Source of the DNA: DASRIA01 sp038203635
Lineage (GTDB): Bacteria; Actinomycetota; Thermoleophilia; Solirubrobacterales; JBBDJG01
Assembly (NCBI GenBank): GCA_038203635.1
Contig: JBBRDT010000092.1
Location: 1-12,489, forward strand
Direction of reading: 5' to 3'
DNA length: 12,489 nucleotides
Position 1 is the stretch's first letter; each line of letters starts with the position of its first letter. Positions 1 through 6,341 of this stretch are shown here, piece by piece. The position numbers and the translations under genes were made by a program. The notes under the pieces are model-generated. The model was given only the letters and a program-made list of their open reading frames with translations, had not been told where the DNA came from and made no database searches.

Positions 1-141
1 TCTACCGCACGAGCTCAGAGCGAACCGTCGCGCTTGACGGATGGCTCTGGCACTACAACCATCAACGCAGACATTCAGCTCTCGGCCACAAACCCCCGGT
101 CGCTCGACTTCTAGAGCGCACCAACCTGCTCGGTACTTACA
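1..141 (+). mobile_element. Right end of an IS481-like insertion sequence
   Basis: The transposase fragment runs right up to a probable terminal inverted repeat. On the minus strand, reading inward from 141, the sequence starts TGTAAGTACCGAGCAGGTTG. IS481-family ends begin with TGT, and the Bordetella IS481 end, as I recall it, also carries AGGTTG at positions 15-20 from the tip, as here. The repeat overlaps the last codons of the transposase. The left end is outside the window, so the inverted repeat cannot be confirmed by pairing. Confidence 0.6.
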
Positions 142-146
142 GCTAG
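1..146 (+). CDS. IS481-family transposase, C-terminal fragment (cut by window edge)
   Basis: The reading frame with codons starting at base 3 gives 47 residues before a TAG at 144-146. It contains the motif WLWHYNHQRRHSALGHKPP, the hallmark end of the integrase-core (DDE) transposases of the IS481/IS3 group, and finishes RTNLLGTYS, a typical IS481-type C-terminus. The gene continues beyond the left edge; in relatives the last catalytic Glu lies just upstream of this piece, so it should fall outside the window. The stop codon seems to come from the host target site rather than the element: the probable IS end is at 141 and the TAG belongs to the flanking GCTAGT. The gene is convergent with the acyl-CoA ligase, and the two stop codons overlap by two bases within CTAG. 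Whether the missing part is intact cannot be seen. The IS481 assignment over other integrase-core families is fairly firm. Confidence 0.82.
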   Translation, partial: YRTSSERTVALDGWLWHYNHQRRHSALGHKPPVARLLERTNLLGTYS

Positions 147-147
147 T
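142..147. other. Putative IS481-type target site GCTAGT (one copy of the duplication)
   Basis: Immediately after the probable IS tip lies GCTAGT, which matches the NCTAGN six-base target described for IS481 of Bordetella pertussis. The CTAG core holds two stop codons: TAG at 144-146 for the transposase on the plus strand and TAG, read from 145 to 143, for the acyl-CoA ligase on the minus strand. The matching copy should flank the left end of the element, outside the window. Confidence 0.5.
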
Positions 148-2086
148 CGAGCGCCGTGCGAATCTGTTCGAGCGCCTGCGGGTTCTCGGCGGATGACATG
201 TCGCCCGGGTCCTCACCGATCGCGACCGCCCGCACTGCGCGTCGCAGGATCTTGGCCGAGCGGGTCTTCGGCAGCGCGTCGACGAACACCACTCGCGACG
301 GCTTGAAAGGCCGGCCCAGCTCACTTGCAACCAGCTCACGCAGCTCCTCGGCCATGCCGTCGCCGTGACCTCCCGTGGCCACGCAGAAGCACCAGATCGC
401 CTCGCCCTTCGTCTCGTGGGGCACTCCCACGACCGCCGACTCGGCGACGCCGGGGTGCGAGACCAGGACGGACTCCACCTCGGCCGGGCCGAGTCGTTTG
501 CCGGCCACGTTGATCGTGTCGTCGGAGCGGCCCAGCAGGAACCAGTCGCCCTCGTCGTCGATCAGCGCCCAGTCGCCGTGCCTCCACACGTCGGGATACA
601 TCGACCAGTACGTGTCGATGTAGCGCTCGGGATCGCCCCAGATGCCGCGGGTCATGCCGGGCCAGGGCCGCTTGCAGACGAGCTCCCCGACCTTCCCTCG
701 CACGGGGTTCCCGTCGGGGTCGAACACGTCGATGTCCATGCCGTGTGACGCAGCGCCGAGCGAGCACTCCTTGATCTCCTCGACCGGATATGGAGTGATG
801 AAGCACGCCCCGACCTCGGTGCCGCCGGAGATGTTGATGATCGGCAGCCGGCCACCGCCGACCACCTCGGACAGCCACCGGTAGGGCTCGGGGTTCCAGG
901 GCTCCCCGGTGGATCCGAAGACGCGCAGGCTGGACAGGTCGTGCTTGGCGGGATGCTCGTTCCCGGCGGTCTTCAACGCCCTGATCAACGTGGGCGACAC
1001 ACCGAGGACGTTCACCCGGTGGCGCTCCACCGAAGCCCACACGCGATCCGGCTCCGGCCAGTCGGGCGCGCCCTCGTACATGACCACCGTGGCCCCTGCG
1101 CAGCCGGCTCCGACCATCTCCCAGGGACCCATGATCCACCCCATGTCGGTGACCCAGTACAGGGTCTCGTCCGGATGAAGGTCGGTCTGGTAGGCCGTCT
1201 CGGACGCCATCTTCACGAGGAAGCCGCCGTGCACGTGCACCGCGCCCTTCGGCTTGCCGGTGGTGCCCGAGGTGTAGGCGATCATCAGCACGTCCTCGGC
1301 ACCGGTGTCCTCGCATTCGATGCCGTCCGGCGCTTCCGCCAGCCCCCGCGCGCGCAGCTCGTCCCACGTCAGGTCGCGGCCCGGCGTCATCGCGACCTCC
1401 GCACCGAGCCGCTCGTAGACGATCACGTGCTCGACCGACGGCGCCTCCGCCACGGCCTCGTCGGCAGCGGGCTTCATCAGCGCCTGGGCGCCGCGCCGCA
1501 GGCCGCCGTCGGCGGTGAAGATCACCTTGGCCTGCGCGTCCTGCAGCCGCGCTGCGACCGCGGCGGGAGCGAAGCCCGAGAAGATCGGCATGTAGAGAGC
1601 TCCCAGCTTCGCGATCGCGTACGCGGCGACGACGGCCTCGGCGACCATCGGCATGAAGACCGCGACCGGGTCCCCCTTGCCCACTCCGAGCGCGCGCAGG
1701 CCGGCCGCGATCGCGTCCACCTCCCGCTTCAGCTCGGAGTACGTGAGGGTGCGCACCTCGTCGTCCTCCGTCTCGGACACGATCGCGACGCGATCGCCGC
1801 GGCCGCCGAGTGCGTGCCGGTCGACGCAGTTGTGCGTGAGGTTGACGTGGCCGCCGACGAACCATTTCGACCACGGAGCCCCGGCAGAGTCGTCGAGCAC
1901 CCGTTCGTAGGGCGTGGTGAACTCGATGCCGAGGTCCTCGACCACAGCGTCCCAGAACCACTCCGCTTCCTCGATCGACCGCCGCCGGAACTCGTCGATC
2001 GACTCGATGCCGTGCCTGCGCATGAAGCGCGTCACGTTCGCGTTCTCGATGTACTCGGGCGTGGGGCGCCAGGCGACTTCGGCCAC
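143..2086 (-). CDS. Acetyl-CoA-synthetase-like acyl-CoA ligase (AMP-forming)
   Basis: This 647-residue ANL-superfamily ligase activates a carboxylic acid with ATP and CoA, by way of an acyl-adenylate. An acetyl-CoA-synthetase N-terminal domain (WRPTPEY, residues 6-12) comes first. It is followed by the phosphate loop YTSGTTGKPKG (271-281), the adenine motif SGGTEVG (420-426), RHGDW (502-506), the hinge region GRSDDTINVAGKRLGPAEVE (519-538) and the C-terminal PKTRSAKILRR (606-616) with catalytic Lys612. In Acs enzymes this Lys is a known acetylation target, and most members have Gly, not Ala, before it. The segment YWVTDMGWIMGPW (310-322) differs from acetate-specific enzymes, so the substrate is open; a short or branched acid is my inference. 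A GTG start at 2086 is chosen because the family N-terminus begins there, although the frame stays open to 2530. A TACAAT box ends six bases upstream, which suggests a leaderless mRNA. Confidence 0.9.
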   Translation of the reverse strand: MAEVAWRPTPEYIENANVTRFMRRHGIESIDEFRRRSIEEAEWFWDAVVEDLGIEFTTPYERVLDDSAGAPWSKWFVGGHVNLTHNCVDRHALGGRGDRVAIVSETEDDEVRTLTYSELKREVDAIAAGLRALGVGKGDPVAVFMPMVAEAVVAAYAIAKLGALYMPIFSGFAPAAVAARLQDAQAKVIFTADGGLRRGAQALMKPAADEAVAEAPSVEHVIVYERLGAEVAMTPGRDLTWDELRARGLAEAPDGIECEDTGAEDVLMIAYTSGTTGKPKGAVHVHGGFLVKMASETAYQTDLHPDETLYWVTDMGWIMGPWEMVGAGCAGATVVMYEGAPDWPEPDRVWASVERHRVNVLGVSPTLIRALKTAGNEHPAKHDLSSLRVFGSTGEPWNPEPYRWLSEVVGGGRLPIINISGGTEVGACFITPYPVEEIKECSLGAASHGMDIDVFDPDGNPVRGKVGELVCKRPWPGMTRGIWGDPERYIDTYWSMYPDVWRHGDWALIDDEGDWFLLGRSDDTINVAGKRLGPAEVESVLVSHPGVAESAVVGVPHETKGEAIWCFCVATGGHGDGMAEELRELVASELGRPFKPSRVVFVDALPKTRSAKILRRAVRAVAIGEDPGDMSSAENPQALEQIRTALD

Positions 2087-2123
2087 GGCGCGATTGTATG
2101 CGGCGTGAGAAGATCCCCGGCCC
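2087..2123. promoter_or_regulatory. Divergent promoter region, acyl-CoA ligase / dehydrogenase
   Basis: Only 37 bases separate two divergent starts. On the minus strand TACAAT (2098 to 2093) stands six bases before the GTG, the geometry of an actinobacterial -10 box giving a leaderless transcript. No clear -35 and no Shine-Dalgarno sequence is seen on that side. On the plus strand a weak purine run (GAGAAG, 2107-2112) lies 11 bases before the ATG. The promoters must overlap, so the two genes probably share control. Confidence 0.4.
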
Positions 2124-2861
2124 ATGGACCTCCCCGGCACGCGAGTCCTGCTCACCGGCGCGACGGGCGGCCTCGGCGAAGCGATCGCACGAGCGCTCGC
2201 CGAGCGCGGCGCGCACCAGGTGCTGAGCGGGCGGCGGGCGGATGCGCTCGCCACTCTGGCGGCCGAGGTGGACGGCGAAGCCGTGCCGTCCGACCTCGCC
2301 GACCGCGATGGCGTCGAACGGCTCGCTGCTGCGGCGGGCGAGGTGGACGTGCTGGTGGCGAACGCGGGGCTGCCCGGCTCCGGCACGCTGCCCCGGCTCG
2401 AGCCGGCCGACATCGACCGGGTGCTGGAGGTGAACCTGCGAGCGCCGATCATGCTGGCCCGCCTGCTCGTTCCCGGCATGATCGAGCGCGGACGAGGCCA
2501 GCTCGTGTTCGTAGCCTCCTTCGCGGGCAAGGTGCCGTCCGCAGGCGAGAGCTCGATCTACACCGCGACGAAGTTCGGCCTGCGCGGGTTCGCGCACGTG
2601 CTGCGCGCGCAACTGAAGCGCAAGGGAATCGGCGTGTCGCTCGTCACCCCCGGGCCCATCCGGGACGCGGGCATGTTCGCGCGCGGCGGCGCGAAGACCC
2701 CTCCGTTCGTCAGACCCTCGTCCCCGGAGGACGTCGGCAAGGCAGTCGTGCGCGCGATCGAGCGAAACGCGGCCGAGATCGACGTCGCCTCGCTGGGGCT
2801 GCGGGTCATCTCGAAGGTCGGTGCGCTCGCCCCCGCCGCCGTCGCGAACCGCACGCGCTGA
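2124..2861 (+). CDS. Short-chain dehydrogenase/reductase (classical SDR)
   Basis: This 245-residue NAD(P)-dependent oxidoreductase has a Rossmann fold of normal classical-SDR length. Visible motifs are the cofactor loop TGATGGLG (11-18), SGRR (35-38), NAG (80-82), catalytic Ser132 and the YxxxK pair Tyr146/Lys150. The arginines after the second strand suggest NADPH rather than NADH preference. PGP follows at 176-178, as in many SDRs. The C-terminal tail (about 221-245) is hydrophobic and basic, resembling SDRs that associate with membranes or lipids. The substrate cannot be read from the sequence. The ATG at 2124 is the only sensible start, just ahead of the first beta strand. The gene diverges from the acyl-CoA ligase and is followed after 43 bases by the APH-fold kinase on the same strand, so the two may be co-transcribed up to the terminator at 3598. 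Confidence 0.9.
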   Translation: MDLPGTRVLLTGATGGLGEAIARALAERGAHQVLSGRRADALATLAAEVDGEAVPSDLADRDGVERLAAAAGEVDVLVANAGLPGSGTLPRLEPADIDRVLEVNLRAPIMLARLLVPGMIERGRGQLVFVASFAGKVPSAGESSIYTATKFGLRGFAHVLRAQLKRKGIGVSLVTPGPIRDAGMFARGGAKTPPFVRPSSPEDVGKAVVRAIERNAAEIDVASLGLRVISKVGALAPAAVANRTR

Positions 2862-2904
2862 GATATTTCGGCGAGCGCCGCAGGCGCGAAGCACCGGACT
2901 TTAG

Positions 2905-3582
2905 GTGGGCGAAGCCCTAGAAATCCTTGGGACAGGTCGCTCGGCGGACGTGTTCGAGCACGGCGCCGGCGAGGTCCTGCGCCGCTACCGGGAGCCGCAC
3001 GACACGCAGCGTGAGGTTGCGGCGATGGAGCACGCGCGCGCGCACGGCTATCCCGTCCCTGCGGCACGTGCGCTGAGTGACACCGACATCGTGATGCAGC
3101 GCGTGCACGGTCCGACGATGCTCGACGACCTCGCACGCCGCCCATGGTCGTTGCCGTCTCAGGCCGCCACGCTCGCTCGGCTCCACAAGCAGCTGCACGA
3201 GATCCCGGCGCCGTCGTGGCTTCCCGCTCCGTTCGGCGAGGGCGATGCGCTTCTCCATCTCGATCTGCATCCGGACAACGTCATCCTCGACAGCCGCGGC
3301 CCCGTCGTGATCGACTGGCCGAACGCCGCACGCGGCCCGTACGCCGCGGATGTCGCGCACACGTGGATCGTGATGGCGTGCTCCGTGCCCACCACCGGGA
3401 GCTACCGCCAGGCGGCCACGAAGGCCGGCAGTCGCCTGTTCGTGTCCCGGTTCCTGCGCCACTACGACCGCGCCCGGCTGGTCCCGTACGTGGCGGAGGT
3501 CGGCACCTGGCGCACCGCGCACCGCAACCTTCCACACACCGAGTTGGAGGCGATCGCGCGGACGGTCGACCGGTACAGCTAG
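2905..3582 (+). CDS. Small APH-family phosphotransferase, substrate unknown
   Basis: This 225-residue protein has the aminoglycoside-phosphotransferase/choline-kinase fold, shorter than typical resistance APHs (about 260-300). It shows a glycine-rich start (LGTGRSADVFE, 8-18), the catalytic loop HLDLHPDN (118-125; Asp120 as base, Asn125 for metal) and the metal-binding Asp137 in VIDWPNA. The usual ATP-anchoring Lys in the N-lobe is not visible; VLRRYRE (24-30) has arginines there. The GTG at 2905 is chosen because the glycine loop follows directly, and no better ATG exists. There is no strong Shine-Dalgarno sequence. The gene follows the dehydrogenase and ends before a strong terminator. Phosphorylation of a small metabolite or sugar is possible; nothing points to antibiotic resistance. 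Confidence 0.8.
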   Translation: MGEALEILGTGRSADVFEHGAGEVLRRYREPHDTQREVAAMEHARAHGYPVPAARALSDTDIVMQRVHGPTMLDDLARRPWSLPSQAATLARLHKQLHEIPAPSWLPAPFGEGDALLHLDLHPDNVILDSRGPVVIDWPNAARGPYAADVAHTWIVMACSVPTTGSYRQAATKAGSRLFVSRFLRHYDRARLVPYVAEVGTWRTAHRNLPHTELEAIARTVDRYS

Positions 3583-3597
3583 CGACTGACTCCAGAA

Positions 3598-3635
3598 ACG
3601 AAAACGCCCCGTCTTGGCCAGCGGGGCGCTTTCGT
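3598..3635. terminator. Strong hairpin terminator, probably bidirectional
   Basis: Bases 3598-3611 pair with 3622-3635 (14 positions, one A/C mismatch at 3604/3629) around a 10-base loop. The core is CGCCCCG/CGGGGCG, flanked by an A run on the left and CTTTCGT on the right, so a U-rich 3' end forms in either direction. It lies 16 bases past the stop of the kinase gene. Confidence 0.85.
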
Positions 3636-3848
3636 GTCACGGAGGATCTCCCAGTCAGTTATGAGGAAATGGGAGCTCGCCCGTCGTCTGTGGATTCGCA
3701 GCATCCGGCATGCATGCCGGATGTGTCCATATATCGGCAATCGTGCCGGATTCCTTTATACCCGACTCGCGCAAGAAATCGTGCGGTTGGGTCAGATTTG
3801 CGACGAAAGTTTCCCTGGTGTCGCCCAATTGGCGGATCAGATTGAGCC
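3636..3848. other. Non-coding, lower-GC stretch between convergent genes
   Basis: My count of 3651-3850 gives about 55% GC, clearly below the flanking genes. Reading frames cross it on both strands, but none shows the third-position GC bias of the real genes or a recognisable domain. It holds a perfect palindrome (3702-3723) and a second small hairpin (CGGCA 3735-3739 with TGCCG 3744-3748). No good terminator is seen for the minus-strand carboxylase gene that ends at 3849. Confidence 0.6.
3702..3723. repeat. Perfect 22-bp palindrome
   Basis: The arm CATCCGGCATG is followed directly by its exact reverse complement, with no spacer. The half-site TGCCGGAT occurs again at 3744-3751, 29 bases after the copy at 3715-3722. 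This could be a dimer-binding operator or an element remnant. It lacks a U-run, so it is not a typical terminator. Confidence 0.7.
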
Positions 3849-5396
3849 TCAGACAGGCGTCACCGGGTTTCGCCGCTCGGTGAACCCGCGGTCCTTCTGC
3901 TCGTAGAGGGCGAAGCGGCGGGTCAGCTCGGAGCGCAGCGTGTCCGGCTCGACCACCGCGTCGACGACCAGCTCGGAGGCGAGGTGCAGGATGTCGATGT
4001 CCGCGGAGTACTCCTCGCGCTTGGCCTCCACGAACCGGGCGCGCTCCTCCGGATCCTCGATCGCCTGGATCTGGTTGTAGAAGACGGCGTTGATGGCGGC
4101 CTGCGGCCCCATCACGGCGATCTGGGCGGTCGGGAGGGCAAGGCAGCAGTCGGGCTCGAACGCAGGCCCGGCCATCGCGTAGAGCCCGGCGCCGTAGCAC
4201 TTGCGCACCACGATCGAGATCTTCGGCACCGTCGCTTCCGAGACGGCGGAGATCATCTTCGCCCCGTGGCGGATGATGCCCTCGCGCTCCACCTTCTTGC
4301 CGATCATGAAGCCCGGCACGTCCGCGAGGAACAGCAGCGGCACGTTGAACGCATTGCACGTCCAGATGAAACGAGCGGCCTTGTCGGCCGAGTCGACGAA
4401 CAGCACGCCGCCTTTCACCTTCGGCTGGTTCGCGACGATGCCGACGACGCGGCCGTCGAGGCGCGCGTAACCGACGACCAGCTCCGGAGCCCAGCGACGC
4501 TGCACCTCGAGCCACGAGCCCTCGTCGATCAGCGCATCGATCAGCTCGTGAATGTCGAACGGCTTGTTCTGGTCCGCGGGAACGATGTCGGCGATGCGCT
4601 CGGCGGAGCTGGGCTCGGCCGGCGGCGCCGGCGGCGGCTGCTCGGTCCAGTTCGACGGGAAGTAGGACAGGTAGCGGCGCGCGAGATCGACGCCCTCCTC
4701 GTCCGAGGCCACCAGGAAGTGGCCGCAACCGGACACGGAGGTGTGCATCTTCGCGCCGCCCATCTCCTCCAGCGTCACCTTCTCGCCGATCACCATCTCG
4801 GCCATGCGCGGCGATCCGAGGTACATCGACGCGTTCCCCTCGCGCATGATCACCACGTCACAGAAGGCGGGGATGTACGCGCCCCCGGCAGCCGAAGGGC
4901 CGAACAGGACGCACACCTGCGGCACCCGCCCCGACAGGCGCACCTCGTTGTAGAAGATGCGCCCGGCGCCGCGGCGGCCGGGGAACATCTGGACCTGATC
5001 GGTGATACGCGCCCCGGCCGAGTCCACCAGGTAGACCATCGGAACTTCGTGGCGCAGCGCCTGCTCCTGGATGCGCAGGATCTTCTCGACCGTCTTCGGG
5101 CCCCATGACCCGGCCTTCACGGTCGGGTCGTTCGCCATCAACGCCACCCGGCGGCCACCGACCAGCGCCATGCCCGTCACGACGCCGTCGGCCCCGAGGC
5201 CGTCCTTGTCCCAGTTCGCGAGCAGCGCCTCTTCCGCGAACGACTCGGGATCGACGAGTCGCGCGACGCGCTCGCGTGTGCCGATCTTGCCCTGGCCCGG
5301 CAGCTTCTCCCGGTACTTCTCGGGCCCGCCGGCGAGCGCGCGCTCGAGCGCCTCGTCGAGGCGTCCCGCGGGTGCGTCAGTCTGTCCGGGGGTCAA
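3849..5396 (-). CDS. Acyl-CoA carboxylase, beta (carboxyltransferase) subunit
   Basis: This 515-residue protein is the biotin-dependent carboxyltransferase subunit of the PccB/MccB/MmdA family, which moves CO2 from carboxybiotin to an acyl-CoA. It has two crotonase-like halves. The N-half carries YLVDSAGARI (122-131) and FGPSAAGGAY (165-174); the C-half carries LADVPGFMIGKK (357-368), IIRHGAK (374-380) and KCYGAGLYAM (399-408). Length is normal. The version with PGFMIGKK and YGAGLYAM is closer to MmdA/MCC-like enzymes than to canonical PccB, so propionyl-CoA is not a safe call. A TTG start at 5396 is chosen: TTG overlaps the upstream TGA stop as TTGA, a GAGG lies close upstream, and the N-terminus aligns with relatives, suggesting translational coupling. 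No biotin carboxylase/carrier subunit is in the window, so it must come from elsewhere. Confidence 0.92.
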   Translation of the reverse strand: MTPGQTDAPAGRLDEALERALAGGPEKYREKLPGQGKIGTRERVARLVDPESFAEEALLANWDKDGLGADGVVTGMALVGGRRVALMANDPTVKAGSWGPKTVEKILRIQEQALRHEVPMVYLVDSAGARITDQVQMFPGRRGAGRIFYNEVRLSGRVPQVCVLFGPSAAGGAYIPAFCDVVIMREGNASMYLGSPRMAEMVIGEKVTLEEMGGAKMHTSVSGCGHFLVASDEEGVDLARRYLSYFPSNWTEQPPPAPPAEPSSAERIADIVPADQNKPFDIHELIDALIDEGSWLEVQRRWAPELVVGYARLDGRVVGIVANQPKVKGGVLFVDSADKAARFIWTCNAFNVPLLFLADVPGFMIGKKVEREGIIRHGAKMISAVSEATVPKISIVVRKCYGAGLYAMAGPAFEPDCCLALPTAQIAVMGPQAAINAVFYNQIQAIEDPEERARFVEAKREEYSADIDILHLASELVVDAVVEPDTLRSELTRRFALYEQKDRGFTERRNPVTPV

Positions 5397-6286
5397 TCGC
5401 CCTCGTGGAGGCGGTCCATCGGCACCGGCTGGTCACCCGCGTAATCGTAGAAGCCGCGCCCGGACTTGCGCCCGAGGTGGCCCGCGGCCATCAGCTTGCG
5501 CAGCGTGGGTGGCGGCGCGAACCGGCGCTCGCGGTACTCGTTGAACATGATCTCGCCGACCGAGAAGGTCGTGTCGAGACCGACGAAGTCGAGCAGCTCG
5601 AACGGCCCCATCGGGTGGTTGGCCCCGCCCTTCATCGCAGCGTCGATCTGCTCGATCGAGCCGAAGCCCTCCTCGTAGGCCCGGATCGCGTCGAGCAGGT
5701 ACGGGATCAGCAGCCGGTTGACGATGAAGCCGGCCTTGTCCTGCGCATGCACGACCGTCTTCTTCAGGGACCTGCCCCACTCGAGGCCGGCTTCGAGCGC
5801 ACCCGTGCTCGACATGATCGACTGGACCACCTCGAGCAGCGGCATGACCTGCACGGGGTTGAAGAAGTGCAGGCCGATGAAGTGCTCCTGGCGCTTCGTG
5901 GCGGACGCCTGATCGATCACGCTGAGAGAGGAGGTGTTGGTCGCGAACAGCGCCTCCTGCTTGACGATCCCGTCCAGCTCCCTCCACATCTCGAGCTTCG
6001 TGTCGAGGTCCTCGGTGATCGCCTCGATGACCAGGTCGCACTCGGCGAAGTCGCTGTAGTCGAGGGTGCCCTGGATGCGACCCAGGACCGCATCGGCGTC
6101 GGACTGCTCCATGCGGCCTTTCTCGACCGCGCGGCCGACCTGCTTCTTGATCTTCCCGAGGCCCGAGTCGAGCCTTTCCTGGCTCACCTCACGGACGACG
6201 ACGTCGTATCCCGACTGCGCCGACACCTGTGCGATGCCGTGTCCCATCAATCCGCAGCCCACAACGCCAACCTTCTTGATAGCCAT
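5393..6286 (-). CDS. 3-hydroxyacyl-CoA dehydrogenase (3-hydroxybutyryl-CoA type)
   Basis: This 297-residue single-function enzyme oxidises a 3-hydroxyacyl-CoA with NAD(P), or runs the reverse reaction. The N-terminal Rossmann domain has VGVVGCGLMGHG (6-17) and an acidic/basic second strand (VVVREV, 29-34). Catalytic residues are Ser119 in TNTSS, His140 in GLHFFNP, Glu152 and Asn190 in AGFIVNR. Their spacing equals that of clostridial Hbd, shifted by two. The C-terminal dimerisation domain includes GANHPMGPFELLDFVGLD (221-238) and GRKSGRGFYDY (272-282). The ATG at 6286 has a GGGAGG Shine-Dalgarno four bases upstream. It is the first gene of an operon; its stop overlaps the carboxylase start by four bases. 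It diverges from the enoyl-CoA hydratase, the enzyme that usually makes its substrate. Confidence 0.95.
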   Translation of the reverse strand: MAIKKVGVVGCGLMGHGIAQVSAQSGYDVVVREVSQERLDSGLGKIKKQVGRAVEKGRMEQSDADAVLGRIQGTLDYSDFAECDLVIEAITEDLDTKLEMWRELDGIVKQEALFATNTSSLSVIDQASATKRQEHFIGLHFFNPVQVMPLLEVVQSIMSSTGALEAGLEWGRSLKKTVVHAQDKAGFIVNRLLIPYLLDAIRAYEEGFGSIEQIDAAMKGGANHPMGPFELLDFVGLDTTFSVGEIMFNEYRERRFAPPPTLRKLMAAGHLGRKSGRGFYDYAGDQPVPMDRLHEGD

Positions 6287-6341
6287 GTAGCCTCCCAGCG
6301 AGGTGAAGAATCAACACATAAGTAGGGCGGGAGGCTAGTAA
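6287..6341. promoter_or_regulatory. Divergent promoter region with mirrored Shine-Dalgarno sites
   Basis: The 55-base gap holds the Shine-Dalgarno sites of both genes as a perfect 9-base inverted repeat: TAGCCTCCC (6288-6296, read on the minus strand as GGGAGGCTA) and GGGAGGCTA (6329-6337). The 32 bases between are AT-richer, with ACACATAAGTA at 6313-6323. A weak minus-strand -10 (TTATGT, 6320 to 6315) is possible. No convincing -35 was found. Confidence 0.5.

Noticed and set aside
2087..2530. Extension of the ligase frame upstream of the GTG at 2086
   Set aside because: The extension is low-complexity Ser/Arg/Pro and lies antisense to a clear dehydrogenase; the family N-terminus begins at the GTG.
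2871..2887. Small stem GCGCC/GGCGC between the dehydrogenase and kinase genes
   Set aside because: Only five pairs and no U run; not a terminator, and too short to call a repeat element without other copies.
336..2894. Very long open frames on both strands over the ligase and dehydrogenase genes
   Set aside because: They give Arg/Ala/Gly/Pro-rich sequence without domains, as expected for shadow frames in high-GC DNA.
2905..3582. Aminoglycoside-resistance gene
   Set aside because: The fold matches but the protein is short, lacks features of known resistance enzymes and is not in a resistance context.
3817..3840. tRNA-like 5' half (GGTGTCGCCCAATTGGC), resembling the D-arm region of some tRNA-Gln genes
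   Set aside because: The following bases do not form an anticodon stem and the would-be T-arm is carboxylase coding sequence. A decayed attachment site is possible but unsupported.
3655..3848. Minus-strand frame past the carboxylase stop, ending near 3655
   Set aside because: It is in a different frame from the carboxylase, has no start with a Shine-Dalgarno and shows no recognisable domain.
3661..3906. Small plus-strand frame (81 codons) with a GGAGG 12 bases upstream
   Set aside because: Spacing is long, third positions show no GC bias, it ends antisense inside the carboxylase gene, and it crosses a perfect palindrome.
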